Shown here: in pieces, positions 7,068 through 16,216 of the stretch
Layout of the letters: every line of letters begins with the position of its first letter
How positions within the stretch are numbered: position 1 is the stretch's first letter
Assembly: GCA_964644525.1 (NCBI GenBank)
Contig: CAZXWC010000006.1
Span: forward strand, 1-46,243
From: BM714 sp964644525
GTDB taxonomy: Bacteria; Bacillota; Clostridia; Peptostreptococcales; BM714
Reading direction: 5' to 3'
DNA: 46,243 nt
The notes under the pieces: model-generated
The model's input: only the letters and a program-made list of their open reading frames with translations
Told to the model about the DNA's origin: nothing
Databases searched by the model: none
Made by a program: the position numbers and the translations under genes

Positions 7068-9221
7068 ATGTATGTTGAAGTTGCCTTAATAAGAAATGAC
7101 AAGGATACAGATAAACTCTATACCTATAAAATTCCGGAAAGTTTTGAATGTAACCTGAATAAAGGCGACAAGGTTTTGGTATCATTTGGCAGGGGAAAAA
7201 ACCGCCTCATGGGATTTGTATTCAATATACACAAGCATGCTCCCGATTTTAAGACAAAGGAAATAATTGATATATTTTCTCCTTTGTATTCCTTGAATGA
7301 AAAACAGATTGAATTGTGTAATTGGATGAGAAAGAAATATATATGCACATACGCTCAGGCAATCAAAACCATTTTGCCGCAGGGTTTTATCCGCGGTTCA
7401 AAGCCAGCATTTAAAACAGTTCTTGAATTGCCACAATCAATCTCAAATGAGCAGGCAATCGATTCAAATATTCGTCCAAATGCCGTAAAACAAAAAATGG
7501 CATTGATGCATATTTTGAGAAAAGAAAGCGTTGAAAAAGATGCGTTTATTAAAGCCACAGGCATATCAAGGCAATCGTTTGAAAAACTTATAGAAAAGGG
7601 TTTGATTATATCAAAAAAGACGCTTTGTACGATAAATACATCTAAGGAAATTGAAACCAGCGAGTCCAATAGAATTTCCGACAATATACTTTGCATGCTG
7701 GACAGCCCCGAGCGTGAAGACTGCTATTTGCATTATATTGGTCAAACGATAAAGAGAATGGAAAGTGTATTGATTGTTTCAAATGAAATTTCTGAAGCGG
7801 AAAGGCTTTATAAAAAATTCAAAAGAAAATATGATTTCATTAATCCTATTTTATACACATCCAATCTTTCATTATCTTCGCTGGAAACAGTGCATAAATC
7901 GATTTTATCAAACAATACTAAAATTGTATTTGGCACAAGAAATTCGCTATTTCTGCCATATAAAAGACTTGGTCTTATAATCGTTGACCGGGAAAATGAA
8001 TATGGGCATAAGTCGGATTCCATGCCTAAATTTCACACAAGTGATATAGCGGAATTCCTGAAAAATTCACATAATGCCAGATTGCTTTACTCTGACATAA
8101 GTCCTTCTATTGGGAATTTTTTTAAAAATTCCAACAGGAATACTCTTTATATAGGTAAAAATGCTAAAATCGGTATTTTAAACAGGGTATCTTGCGTTGA
8201 CATGAAAAAAGAATTGAAAAATGGTAATAGAACAATGTTCAGCTCGATTCTTGAAGATAAAATAAAAAAACATACCAAATCAGGTAAAGGGATAATCATA
8301 TTGTTGAATCAAAAGGGACATTCGACATCAGTTGCATGCAGGTCATGTGGATATGTTATGAAGTGTCCTTATTGCGGTCTTTCGTTATCGTATTATTCCG
8401 GGGACGATTCATTGAGGTGCCCGCATTGTTCCTACAAAATATCAGGAGGCCTGGTATGTCCTTCGTGCGGGAGTAGTTATTACAAATATTTTGGAGTAGG
8501 ACCCGAGAAGGTAAAAGAGTATATAACAAACAGATTTCCCGATTCCAATCTGGCATTGATAAACAGCGAAACAACAAATACATATACCACACTTAAATCG
8601 TTAGCTGGAGATTTCAATTCCGGCAAAAAAGATATAATTATAAGTACGGAATTGATATTAAAAAAGGATCTTATCAAAAGACCTGCACTTTTTACTATAT
8701 TGAATGCGGACATGTTTCTTTATGGACAGGATTACCAGGCAAATGAAAGATTTTTTTCTATCGTAAGAAAAATCAGATCAACCCTTCCACATAAAGAAAG
8801 CGAACTGTTGATACAGTCGTATGACCCCTCGCAAATGGCGATCAAGCATGCTGTCAACAATGACTATATGGCTTTCTATTATGAAGAATTAGAGTACAGA
8901 AAAACCCTTAAGCTTCCGCCTTTTTATAGAATGGCCGTTTTCCATATCTTTGGAGACGAAGAAAAAAGAGTTTTGGAAGCAGCACAAAAGTACGCTGATT
9001 GCTTAAATGATGCTGTTAAAGATTTGAGTATCAAAATTCTCGGGCCAAGCATAAATAACGGTCTTAAATATAAATCAAAATACAAGTACCAGCTTGTAGC
9101 AAAATATGCGCCGGTTGATATTAAAGAATTTATGGGTATAATTAAGTATGTGAATGATAATAAGAGGCGGTCATTCAGAAAAATGTCCGTAAAGCTTTCA
9201 TACGATATTGATTCGCGCTGA
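7068..9221 (+). CDS. priA: Replication restart protein PriA, degenerate helicase motor
   Basis: PriA normally recognises stalled forks and D-loops, unwinds the lagging arm and loads the primosome. This 717-aa protein keeps the N-terminal 3'-DNA-end binding domain (about 1-105), a winged helix (about 145-190), all eight zinc cysteines (C424, C427, C433, C436, C451, C454, C464, C467) and the C-terminal domain (LPPFYRMA, LSYDID). The ATPase motifs are lost. The P-loop expected near residue 220 (GVTGSGKT in the family) is absent and the segment is about 13 residues shorter; the Walker B DEEH is D307-R-E-N; GSATP is YSDIS; the motif V GTQMIAKGxDFP is STELILKKDLIKRP; and the motif VI GRAGR is replaced near 567-573. 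The frame is intact, the TGGAGG ribosome site is good, and the context (coaBC-priA-def-fmt) is canonical, so it looks like a maintained, motor-dead PriA rather than a pseudogene. The loss of ATPase activity is inference. Confidence 0.92.
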   Translation: MYVEVALIRNDKDTDKLYTYKIPESFECNLNKGDKVLVSFGRGKNRLMGFVFNIHKHAPDFKTKEIIDIFSPLYSLNEKQIELCNWMRKKYICTYAQAIKTILPQGFIRGSKPAFKTVLELPQSISNEQAIDSNIRPNAVKQKMALMHILRKESVEKDAFIKATGISRQSFEKLIEKGLIISKKTLCTINTSKEIETSESNRISDNILCMLDSPEREDCYLHYIGQTIKRMESVLIVSNEISEAERLYKKFKRKYDFINPILYTSNLSLSSLETVHKSILSNNTKIVFGTRNSLFLPYKRLGLIIVDRENEYGHKSDSMPKFHTSDIAEFLKNSHNARLLYSDISPSIGNFFKNSNRNTLYIGKNAKIGILNRVSCVDMKKELKNGNRTMFSSILEDKIKKHTKSGKGIIILLNQKGHSTSVACRSCGYVMKCPYCGLSLSYYSGDDSLRCPHCSYKISGGLVCPSCGSSYYKYFGVGPEKVKEYITNRFPDSNLALINSETTNTYTTLKSLAGDFNSGKKDIIISTELILKKDLIKRPALFTILNADMFLYGQDYQANERFFSIVRKIRSTLPHKESELLIQSYDPSQMAIKHAVNNDYMAFYYEELEYRKTLKLPPFYRMAVFHIFGDEEKRVLEAAQKYADCLNDAVKDLSIKILGPSINNGLKYKSKYKYQLVAKYAPVDIKEFMGIIKYVNDNKRRSFRKMSVKLSYDIDSR

Positions 9222-9249
9222 TTCAATCATATAAATTGGAGGGATATAA

Positions 9250-9699
9250 ATGGCAATAAGAAATGTACGCAAAGAAGGGGACCCCATACTCAGAAAAAGG
9301 TCTAAGGAAGTTTCGGAAATAAGCGAAAGAATCTTGACTCTTTTAGATGACATGATAGAAACAATGGATGAGGAAGACGGAGTGGGGCTTGCGGCTCCAC
9401 AAGTTGGAGTATTGAAAAGGGTAATTGTAATCAGGATTGGAGAAGAACTCATACAACTTATAAATCCCGAAATAATTTATGAAAAAGGGGAACAAACAGA
9501 CATAGAAGGCTGCCTAAGTGTGCCCGGCAGGTCAATGAATGTAAAAAGACCTCTTTCCGTTAAAATAAAAGGCATCAGAAGAGATGGAAAAGAAGTGGAA
9601 TATGAAGGATCCGACTTATTGGCTAGGGCATTTTGCCATGAAGTAGACCATCTTGACGGCATACTGTTTATCGACAAGGGAATTTCTGAAAGCGAATAG
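9250..9699 (+). CDS. def: Peptide deformylase
   Basis: Removes the N-formyl group from nascent proteins. The 149-aa sequence has all three motifs of the iron/zinc enzyme: GVGLAAPQVG (about 40-49), EGCLS with metal ligand Cys88, and CHEVDHLDG with ligands His130 and His134 and catalytic Glu131. GGAGGG lies just before the ATG. It is paired with fmt 8 bases downstream: Fmt adds the formyl group and Def removes it. Confidence 0.98.
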   Translation: MAIRNVRKEGDPILRKRSKEVSEISERILTLLDDMIETMDEEDGVGLAAPQVGVLKRVIVIRIGEELIQLINPEIIYEKGEQTDIEGCLSVPGRSMNVKRPLSVKIKGIRRDGKEVEYEGSDLLARAFCHEVDHLDGILFIDKGISESE

Positions 9700-9707
9700 G
9701 TGAATTC

Positions 9708-10637
9708 ATGAAAATATTATTTTTTGGAACTCCGGAGTTTTCTCTGAAAAGTCTTGAGGTCCTGGACAAACACCATCAAGTACTATTGGTTGTTACACAA
9801 CCAGACAAAAGAAAAGGCCGAGGCAAAAAATTACAAATGACACCTGTGAAGGAATATGCTCAAAGGGCTGGAATTCCTGTTTTTCAACCTGCAAATGTCA
9901 ACTCTTCAGACTCAATTTCTTTCATAAGGGAATTCAGTCCGGATATTGCTGTAGTTGTTGCATACGGGCAAATTATAAGCAGTCATATACTCGATTTGCC
10001 AAAACTCGGCTGTTACAATATTCATGCCTCACTTTTGCCCAGTTACAGAGGAGCTGCGCCGATAAACAGCGCTATCATAAATGGAGATACAAAAACCGGC
10101 GTAACCATAATGAAAATGGACAAAGGGATGGATACCGGCGATATTTTGATTTCAAGGGATATTCCCTTGGATTATTCTGATACGGCAGGTTTGCTACATG
10201 ACCGTTTGTCAATTTTGGGTTCAGAGGCTATGCAGGAAGCCATTGAAATATTGCAAAATGGAAAGGCGTCATTTATTCGGCAAAATGAAAATCTTGCGAC
10301 ATATGCCCCAAAAATATCAAAGGAAATGGGAGAAATCGACTGGAGCAAAGGTTCCGAGAAAATTAGAAATATAATTAGAGGCTTAAATCCCTGGCCTCTT
10401 GCATACACGTATCTTAATGGGGTAAAAATGAAAATTTTGGAAGCTGACTGTGTTCAATGTGAAAACAATTTGCGATATGGAACTTACATAGGAGTCCATG
10501 ACAAAGGATTCCTTGTAAATACAGGCGATGGATGTGTATTGCTAAAGCGTATTCAGTTTCCAAGCAAAAAAGCTATGTACTCGGATGAATATGCTAGAGG
10601 TCATATAATAGAGCCCGGCACGATTTTCGGAAAATAG
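9708..10637 (+). CDS. fmt: Methionyl-tRNA formyltransferase
   Basis: Transfers a formyl group from 10-formyl-tetrahydrofolate to initiator Met-tRNA. The 309-aa protein shows the N-terminal FFGTPEFS, the catalytic NIHASLLPSYRGAAPIN segment (Asn and His of the active site), MDKGMDTGDIL with the catalytic Asp, and a C-terminal tRNA-binding domain (about 205-309) beginning around GLNPWPLAYT. It directly follows def in the usual Firmicute order. Confidence 0.98.
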   Translation: MKILFFGTPEFSLKSLEVLDKHHQVLLVVTQPDKRKGRGKKLQMTPVKEYAQRAGIPVFQPANVNSSDSISFIREFSPDIAVVVAYGQIISSHILDLPKLGCYNIHASLLPSYRGAAPINSAIINGDTKTGVTIMKMDKGMDTGDILISRDIPLDYSDTAGLLHDRLSILGSEAMQEAIEILQNGKASFIRQNENLATYAPKISKEMGEIDWSKGSEKIRNIIRGLNPWPLAYTYLNGVKMKILEADCVQCENNLRYGTYIGVHDKGFLVNTGDGCVLLKRIQFPSKKAMYSDEYARGHIIEPGTIFGK

Positions 10638-10648
10638 GAGGAAATTCA

Positions 10649-11338
10649 ATGTATTATTCTTATGGATTAGAAGGGTTGATTTATCTGTTGCCTGCATTTG
10701 CATTGGCGCTTTACGCTCAATTTAAAGTTAAGAACACATTTGCAAAATATTTAAAGGTTCCAACGCAAAAGGGAATAACAGGATATGATACTGCAAGAAA
10801 AATATTGGATCGCAACGGACTGGAAAATATCGACATTGAAATCACGGGTGGGAAGTTGTCTGATCATTACGACCCGCTTAAAAAAGTCGTAAGGTTATCG
10901 GGTGATGTTGCCAAAGGGGATTCTATAGCTTCAGTCAGTGTTGCAGCACACGAGACCGGGCATGCTATGCAGCATTCAACAAAATATCTTCCTTTGGCAC
11001 TTCGAAGCACAATAGCTCCTGTAGCGGGCTTCAGTATGAAATTCGTTTGGTTTCTCGTTTTTGCTGGGATATTTCTTAACAGATATGGGTTAATAGACAT
11101 TGGAATAATTCTTTATACTGTTGCCATACTTTTTCACATAGTTACACTTCCGGTTGAATTCAATGCAAGCTCAAGGGCATTGGTGCAATTGGAAGAAGCA
11201 GGCATTGTAAACAGTATAGAAAGAGACAAGTCAAAACGTGTACTTGATGCCGCGGCTTTGACATATGTTGCCGCAGCGGCAGTTTCGCTTGCTCAGCTGA
11301 TGCGTCTAATAATTCTTAGAAACAGCAGAAGAGGCTGA
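10649..11338 (+). CDS. yugP: Membrane zinc metallopeptidase, YugP family
   Basis: Predicted membrane-embedded neutral zinc metalloprotease; substrate unknown for the family as far as I know. The 229-aa sequence has an N-terminal membrane segment (about 8-26), the zinc motif HETGHAMQH (about 108-116), two further hydrophobic helices (about 127-170), and a downstream EFNASSRA segment that probably supplies the third zinc ligand. A gene of this family between fmt and rsmB is common in Clostridia. The next start is 5 bases after its stop, so it is in the same transcript. Confidence 0.88.
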   Translation: MYYSYGLEGLIYLLPAFALALYAQFKVKNTFAKYLKVPTQKGITGYDTARKILDRNGLENIDIEITGGKLSDHYDPLKKVVRLSGDVAKGDSIASVSVAAHETGHAMQHSTKYLPLALRSTIAPVAGFSMKFVWFLVFAGIFLNRYGLIDIGIILYTVAILFHIVTLPVEFNASSRALVQLEEAGIVNSIERDKSKRVLDAAALTYVAAAAVSLAQLMRLIILRNSRRG

Positions 11339-11342
11339 TTCA

Positions 11343-12701
11343 ATGAAAAAAACAATACGCCATATAGCTGTGGATATGCTTGTTAGAATTGACTCAAGCA
11401 ATGCTTATTCAAATGAAATACTCGATTTTGCCATAAAGAAGAATTCCCTGAGCGACAACGACCAAAGGCTTCTTACAAGAATTTTTTACGGTGTATTGGA
11501 AAACAAAATATTGATAGACTACCATATAGGCAGCTTATCTAAAATAAGAACCGAAAAACTGCACGAAAAGGTACTCAATGCTTTACGAATAGCAATATAC
11601 CAAATTATTTTTCTCGACAATATCCCTATTTCTGCCGCAGTAAACGAATCGGTCAAGATTGCGAAACTGACAAACAAGCATTCGTCAGGATTCGTCAATG
11701 GTGTTTTAAGGAATTTTGCCCGAAAATATGAAAAAGGACTGCTGCCTTTGCCTGGTAAAGAAAATGAAAGTCAAAGCATTTCAACAGAATTTTCATTGCC
11801 GGAATGGCTTGTTGAAGAATTATTGAAACAGTTTGACTTTGAAGCTCTAAAAAGAATCGCAGCTTCAAACAATCAGACACCGCCGCTTTCACTCAGAGTG
11901 AATACGATTAAAACCACAAAAGTCGATCTTAAACAAAATCTATCCTCAATAGGAATAGAGACGGAAGAAAGCATTCATGCCGACGATGGTCTTATTGTAA
12001 AATCATCAAAAAATGCCAGCATAAATGAAAACACATATTTTAAAGAAGGACATTACTATATACAAGACGAGGCTTCAATGATGGTTTCACAATATTTTTC
12101 ACCAACCGCCGGAGAAATTATTTTTGACCTTTGTGCCGCGCCAGGAGGAAAGACAACACATATTGCCCAGATAATGGGGCAAAACGGCAGGGTTCGGGCA
12201 TTCGACCTTTACGGTAAAAGGGTCAAAAATATTATAGAGAATGCCAATAGGCTCGGTATTGACATAATAGATGCGGAAACAGGGGATTCAACCTATTCGA
12301 ACTGTGAATTGTATGAATCCGCCGACCGGGTTTTAGCTGATGTCCCATGCAGCGGAATAGGAATATTCAGAAGAAAACCGGAATTGAAATACAGGCTGTC
12401 AAAAAATGATATTGATGAAATTGAAACCTCACAAAAAAAGTTGATGGCCAGTGCAGCTCTTTATGTGAAAAGGAAAGGTTTTATTGTTTACAGCACATGC
12501 ACTGTCAACTACAATGAGAATGACAAAATAATTCTGGATTTTCTTAAAAGAAACAATGATTTCAAGCTTGTAGACATAAATAAAGGCAGATATACTGGAA
12601 TTTATAAGGAATCCTTTACAAGCATCAAAGAAGCAATCCATACGTATTCCCATAGAGATGGTACGGATGGCTTTTTCATTTGCATGATTCAAAAAATATG
12701 A
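11343..12701 (+). CDS. rsmB: 16S rRNA (cytosine(967)-C5)-methyltransferase
   Basis: SAM-dependent methylation of C967 of 16S rRNA, near the P site. The 452-aa protein has an N-terminal NusB-like RNA-binding domain (about 1-140) and a Rossmann methyltransferase domain (about 245-450) with the SAM loop DLCAAPGGKTTHIA, the DVPCSGIG segment and the second catalytic-type cysteine in YSTCT. In the usual Firmicute cluster rlmN follows; here prpC starts 16 bases after the stop, so rlmN is absent from this position. Confidence 0.95.
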   Translation: MKKTIRHIAVDMLVRIDSSNAYSNEILDFAIKKNSLSDNDQRLLTRIFYGVLENKILIDYHIGSLSKIRTEKLHEKVLNALRIAIYQIIFLDNIPISAAVNESVKIAKLTNKHSSGFVNGVLRNFARKYEKGLLPLPGKENESQSISTEFSLPEWLVEELLKQFDFEALKRIAASNNQTPPLSLRVNTIKTTKVDLKQNLSSIGIETEESIHADDGLIVKSSKNASINENTYFKEGHYYIQDEASMMVSQYFSPTAGEIIFDLCAAPGGKTTHIAQIMGQNGRVRAFDLYGKRVKNIIENANRLGIDIIDAETGDSTYSNCELYESADRVLADVPCSGIGIFRRKPELKYRLSKNDIDEIETSQKKLMASAALYVKRKGFIVYSTCTVNYNENDKIILDFLKRNNDFKLVDINKGRYTGIYKESFTSIKEAIHTYSHRDGTDGFFICMIQKI

Positions 12702-12716
12702 TTTCAAGGTGGAAAT

Positions 12717-13460
12717 ATGGATAAAATAGCTATCAGTGACAAAGGCTATAAAAGGAATAACAATCAAGATTATCATTTCGTCGACCATCTTAATCGTTAT
12801 TTCATAATCGCCGACGGCATGGGGGGGCATAAAGGGGGAGAAGTTGCCAGTTATACCGCTGTTTCAGCTGTGCACGAATTATTGCATGATTACAGACCTG
12901 AGGGAATACATAAACTCAAGTTAAAACTGGCAGAAACTTTTAATGCGGCAAATGAGTCGGTTTACAAAAAATCATTTTCGACAGATTCACTGGCTGGAAT
13001 GGGAACAACAATGGTTGTAGTCTATATCTACAAGAAACACCTTGTAGTCGGCCACGTCGGAGACAGCCGAGCCTATTTGTTCAGGAACGGAGAATTGCTG
13101 CCTTTGACAAAAGACCACTCCCTTGTACAGGAAATGGTTGAGAATGGAAAAATTGACTCAATAGAAGCACAAGAGCATCCAAAAAGAAATATAATTACAA
13201 AAGCGGTAGGTACGCAAGATTCAATTGAACCCGAATTGGCTGTAAATGAATTGAAGATGGAAGGCCTGATTGATCTGATAATGTGTACTGACGGTTTGAC
13301 AGATTATTTGACAGACAAGGAAATAGAAAACATATGCCGCAAATCAGGCACGATTAAAGACCATGCCAATGAAATGCTCTCTTTAGCATTGAAACGCGGC
13401 GGTTTAGACAATATAAGCATTATAGCCGTAAGATTAAACGAATCATCGGGGAGTTGTTGA
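12717..13460 (+). CDS. prpC: PP2C-family serine/threonine phosphatase (PrpC/Stp)
   Basis: Mn/Mg-dependent phosphoprotein phosphatase that reverses phosphorylation by the neighbouring kinase PrkC. The 247-aa protein has the PP2C motifs in order: RNNNQD (about 14), ADGMGGHKGGEVAS (metal-binding Asp-Gly), GHVGDSRAY, CTDGLTDYL and GGLDNISIIAVRL. The DGMGGH codons contain a G7 tract (12821-12827), unusual in this AT-rich sequence. prkC starts 4 bases after its stop codon. Confidence 0.96.
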   Translation: MDKIAISDKGYKRNNNQDYHFVDHLNRYFIIADGMGGHKGGEVASYTAVSAVHELLHDYRPEGIHKLKLKLAETFNAANESVYKKSFSTDSLAGMGTTMVVVYIYKKHLVVGHVGDSRAYLFRNGELLPLTKDHSLVQEMVENGKIDSIEAQEHPKRNIITKAVGTQDSIEPELAVNELKMEGLIDLIMCTDGLTDYLTDKEIENICRKSGTIKDHANEMLSLALKRGGLDNISIIAVRLNESSGSC

Positions 13461-13463
13461 TAC

Positions 13464-15341
13464 ATGATAGGAAAAACACTTGGAAACAGATATAAAATAG
13501 TTGAAAAAATTGGTGAAGGCGGTATGGCAAATGTGTATAAAGCAAAATGCAATTTGCTTAATCGGTTTGTGGCCGTAAAGATATTGAAATCCGAATTTGT
13601 TGACGATAAAGAATTTATAGAAAAATTCAATAGCGAATCACAATCTGCTGCAAAGTTGTCACACCCAAATATTGTCAACATCTATGATATTGGAATAGAA
13701 GGCGATATCAACTATATTATAATGGAGTATGTAGAGGGCATAACCTTAAAAGAATTGATACTTGAAAACGCGCCGTTTGAAAACAAAAGAATAATCGATA
13801 TTTCAACTCAAATAGCGGCCGCTCTTTCACATGCGCATAAAAATAAAATCATCCACAGGGACATAAAACCGCAAAACATATTAATAACAAAGGACAACCG
13901 AATAAAAGTTGCAGATTTTGGGATTGCAAGAGCTGTAAGCGACGCAACCGTAGTCAATACTGCGAACTTGATGGGAACGGTGCACTATGCTTCTCCAGAG
14001 CAACTCAAGGGCAGCCTTGTAGACGAAAGAACAGATATATACTCTTTGGGCGTTATAATGTATGAAATGGCTACAGGACAATTGCCTTACCAAGGAGACG
14101 CTCCCATAACCGTTGCGCTTAAGCATATGAACGAGGCTTTGATTCCACCCAAATTAGTGAATGAAAATCTTTCGGACAACATGAATGACATTATTTTGAA
14201 AACAATGAACAAAATAACCGCATACCGATATAAATCGGCACAGTCAATGATTGAAGATCTGTGCCTGGCAGACTCAAACAAAAAAGGATTTTATAATTCC
14301 AACATCGATCAAGGGAAAACAACAATATTGCCTAAAGTAAAAGCTTCTTCCCAAAAAACAAATAAGGCCACAAGAAAAAAGAAAAGTCAAAAGCATGTCT
14401 ATACATTTGCCATAATTTCAGCATTGTTTCTTTCAATAGTCTTTATATTATTTGCTTCCTATTCATTTTTAAAAGGGGATTTCCTTAAAGACGAAGTCAC
14501 CGTGCCATCCTTGGAAGGCATTGCTTTTGAAGACGCTAAGAGTTCGCTTTTGGCAACCGGACTTGATTATGTAGTATTCGAAGAAAAATACAACAATGAA
14601 ATAGAAAAAGGAAAGATATTGATGCAGGATCCTGCTGAGGGCGAGATTGTAAAGGAAGGATATACAGTAAAATTGACGGTTAGTCTTGGAAAGATGAAAA
14701 AGAAAGTTCCAAACCTCATTAATCTTAGCAACAGCGAAGCTGTGATTGCAATCGAAAACAACAAACTGGCAGTTGGTGAAACAGAGTATGTATACAGTGA
14801 TTTGCCTATGAACACAGTAATAGGCCATTCCCCTGAACCCGGGGATTTTGTTGACGAATTTACGCCTATAGACCTTATACTCAGCCAAGGTCTGGATGTA
14901 CAAACTTTCATAATGCCTAACCTTTTGGGCAAAACTCTTGATTCGGCAAAAAGCAATCTTTCTGAATTAGGTATTACTATAGGGAATATTACTTACGAAA
15001 ACAATGAAACTGTCGAAAAAGACCGTGTAATAAGGCAAAGCGTCTCTTCAGGAAGCGAGATTTCACAAAACACTTCAATAAATCTCTTGGTAAGCAAAGG
15101 ATCGTCTTTTCAGGAAGAACTTCATAAAAAGAATCTAACTGTTCCACTTAGCTTCAACACAGAAGAAGCGCAAGTCAAGGTAGTTGTGATTGATGGAAAT
15201 TCCCAGGCTGTGATTTTTAACGATTCGGTGAAAAAATCTCAACAAAACCTAAGCCTTGAAATTGAAGGGGTAGATAAAGTTACTGTAGAGGTTTACTTTG
15301 ATGGAAACTTGGCTTTTTCGGAAGAAAAGAGTTTTGAATAA
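13464..15341 (+). CDS. prkC: Membrane serine/threonine kinase with PASTA repeats (PrkC/Stk)
   Basis: Transmembrane Hanks-type kinase that senses muropeptides or lipid II fragments through extracellular PASTA repeats and regulates cell wall, growth and germination targets in Firmicutes. The 625-aa protein has an intact kinase domain (about 10-270: GEGGMANVYKA, VAVKIL, HRDIKPQNIL, DFGIARA, GTVHYASPEQ), a basic linker, one membrane helix (about 313-336), three PASTA repeats (about 345-410, 411-478, 480-552) and a C-terminal beta-rich tail of about 70 residues. It is paired with its phosphatase and followed by rsgA after 9 bases. Confidence 0.97.
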   Translation: MIGKTLGNRYKIVEKIGEGGMANVYKAKCNLLNRFVAVKILKSEFVDDKEFIEKFNSESQSAAKLSHPNIVNIYDIGIEGDINYIIMEYVEGITLKELILENAPFENKRIIDISTQIAAALSHAHKNKIIHRDIKPQNILITKDNRIKVADFGIARAVSDATVVNTANLMGTVHYASPEQLKGSLVDERTDIYSLGVIMYEMATGQLPYQGDAPITVALKHMNEALIPPKLVNENLSDNMNDIILKTMNKITAYRYKSAQSMIEDLCLADSNKKGFYNSNIDQGKTTILPKVKASSQKTNKATRKKKSQKHVYTFAIISALFLSIVFILFASYSFLKGDFLKDEVTVPSLEGIAFEDAKSSLLATGLDYVVFEEKYNNEIEKGKILMQDPAEGEIVKEGYTVKLTVSLGKMKKKVPNLINLSNSEAVIAIENNKLAVGETEYVYSDLPMNTVIGHSPEPGDFVDEFTPIDLILSQGLDVQTFIMPNLLGKTLDSAKSNLSELGITIGNITYENNETVEKDRVIRQSVSSGSEISQNTSINLLVSKGSSFQEELHKKNLTVPLSFNTEEAQVKVVVIDGNSQAVIFNDSVKKSQQNLSLEIEGVDKVTVEVYFDGNLAFSEEKSFE

Positions 15342-15350
15342 GGAGGTTTC

Positions 15351-16214
15351 ATGGAAGGAAAGGTGACAAAGGGAATAGGCGGTTTCTATTATGTGGAAGA
15401 CGGGGAATCGATAAATGAATGCAGGGCAAGAAAGAAAATCAAGTCTGAAAAAGGCCGAATTCTTACAGGAGACAATGTTGAATTTTCTATAGAAAAACAT
15501 GGATGCATCATAGAAAAGATTCTACCAAGAAAAAATAAACTTAACAGACCCCCGGTTTCAAATGTCGATCAGGCAATGATTGTATTTTCGGTTGATTTAC
15601 CCAAACCGAATTTTCTGTTTCTTGACAAATTGATTATTAATTGCGAGATGGAACACCTGGATATTCTGCTTTGTTGCAATAAAGTCGACTTGAATTCAGA
15701 TTCGGCGGATGCAGTGCGAAAGCACTTCAAAAACACTGGTTATGAGATTATCTTTTCAAGCGCGAAAGCAAATATTGATATGGTCAAAATTCAAAACAAG
15801 CTTGAAAACAGGACAACCGTACTTGCAGGACCATCCGGAGTAGGCAAATCGTCCATAATTAATACGATTGAACCGAAAATGAATCTGCTCACTGGAGATA
15901 TAAGTTCCAAATTAAAAAGGGGAAAACACACAACAAGACATACCGAATTGCTTAAGATAGGCAATAATGGCTTTGTATTGGATACTCCGGGATTTACATC
16001 TCTTGAAATTGAAAAACTTGACCATGATGAAATCAAAGAATATTATCCAGACTTTTTGAAGTTCAGCAATTTGTGCAAATTTAAAAACTGCAACCATATA
16101 AATGAGCCTGGATGCAATATAAAACATAAAGTGAACCAAGGTGAAATTAGCGCATCAAGATACGGCAACTACAGGTCAATAATGGACGAATCAAAAAATA
16201 ACTGGAGGTACTGA
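15351..16214 (+). CDS. rsgA: Ribosome small subunit-dependent GTPase A
   Basis: Circularly permuted GTPase that assists late 30S maturation. The order of motifs shows the permutation: G4 CNKVDL (about 108) comes before G1 GPSGVGKSSIIN (about 160) and G3 DTPGFTS (about 209). An N-terminal OB fold (about 1-65) and a C-terminal zinc finger (CKFKNCNHxxEPGC, about 243-256) complete the family layout. At 287 aa it is normal. AAGGAGG precedes the ATG at the end of prkC. rpe follows after 2 bases. Confidence 0.97.
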   Translation: MEGKVTKGIGGFYYVEDGESINECRARKKIKSEKGRILTGDNVEFSIEKHGCIIEKILPRKNKLNRPPVSNVDQAMIVFSVDLPKPNFLFLDKLIINCEMEHLDILLCCNKVDLNSDSADAVRKHFKNTGYEIIFSSAKANIDMVKIQNKLENRTTVLAGPSGVGKSSIINTIEPKMNLLTGDISSKLKRGKHTTRHTELLKIGNNGFVLDTPGFTSLEIEKLDHDEIKEYYPDFLKFSNLCKFKNCNHINEPGCNIKHKVNQGEISASRYGNYRSIMDESKNNWRY

Positions 16215-16216
16215 AT

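Noticed and set aside
7068..9221. priA as a pseudogene
   Set aside because: No stop or frameshift, good ribosome site, canonical context, and the zinc, DNA-binding and C-terminal motifs are conserved; the motor loss looks selective rather than decay.
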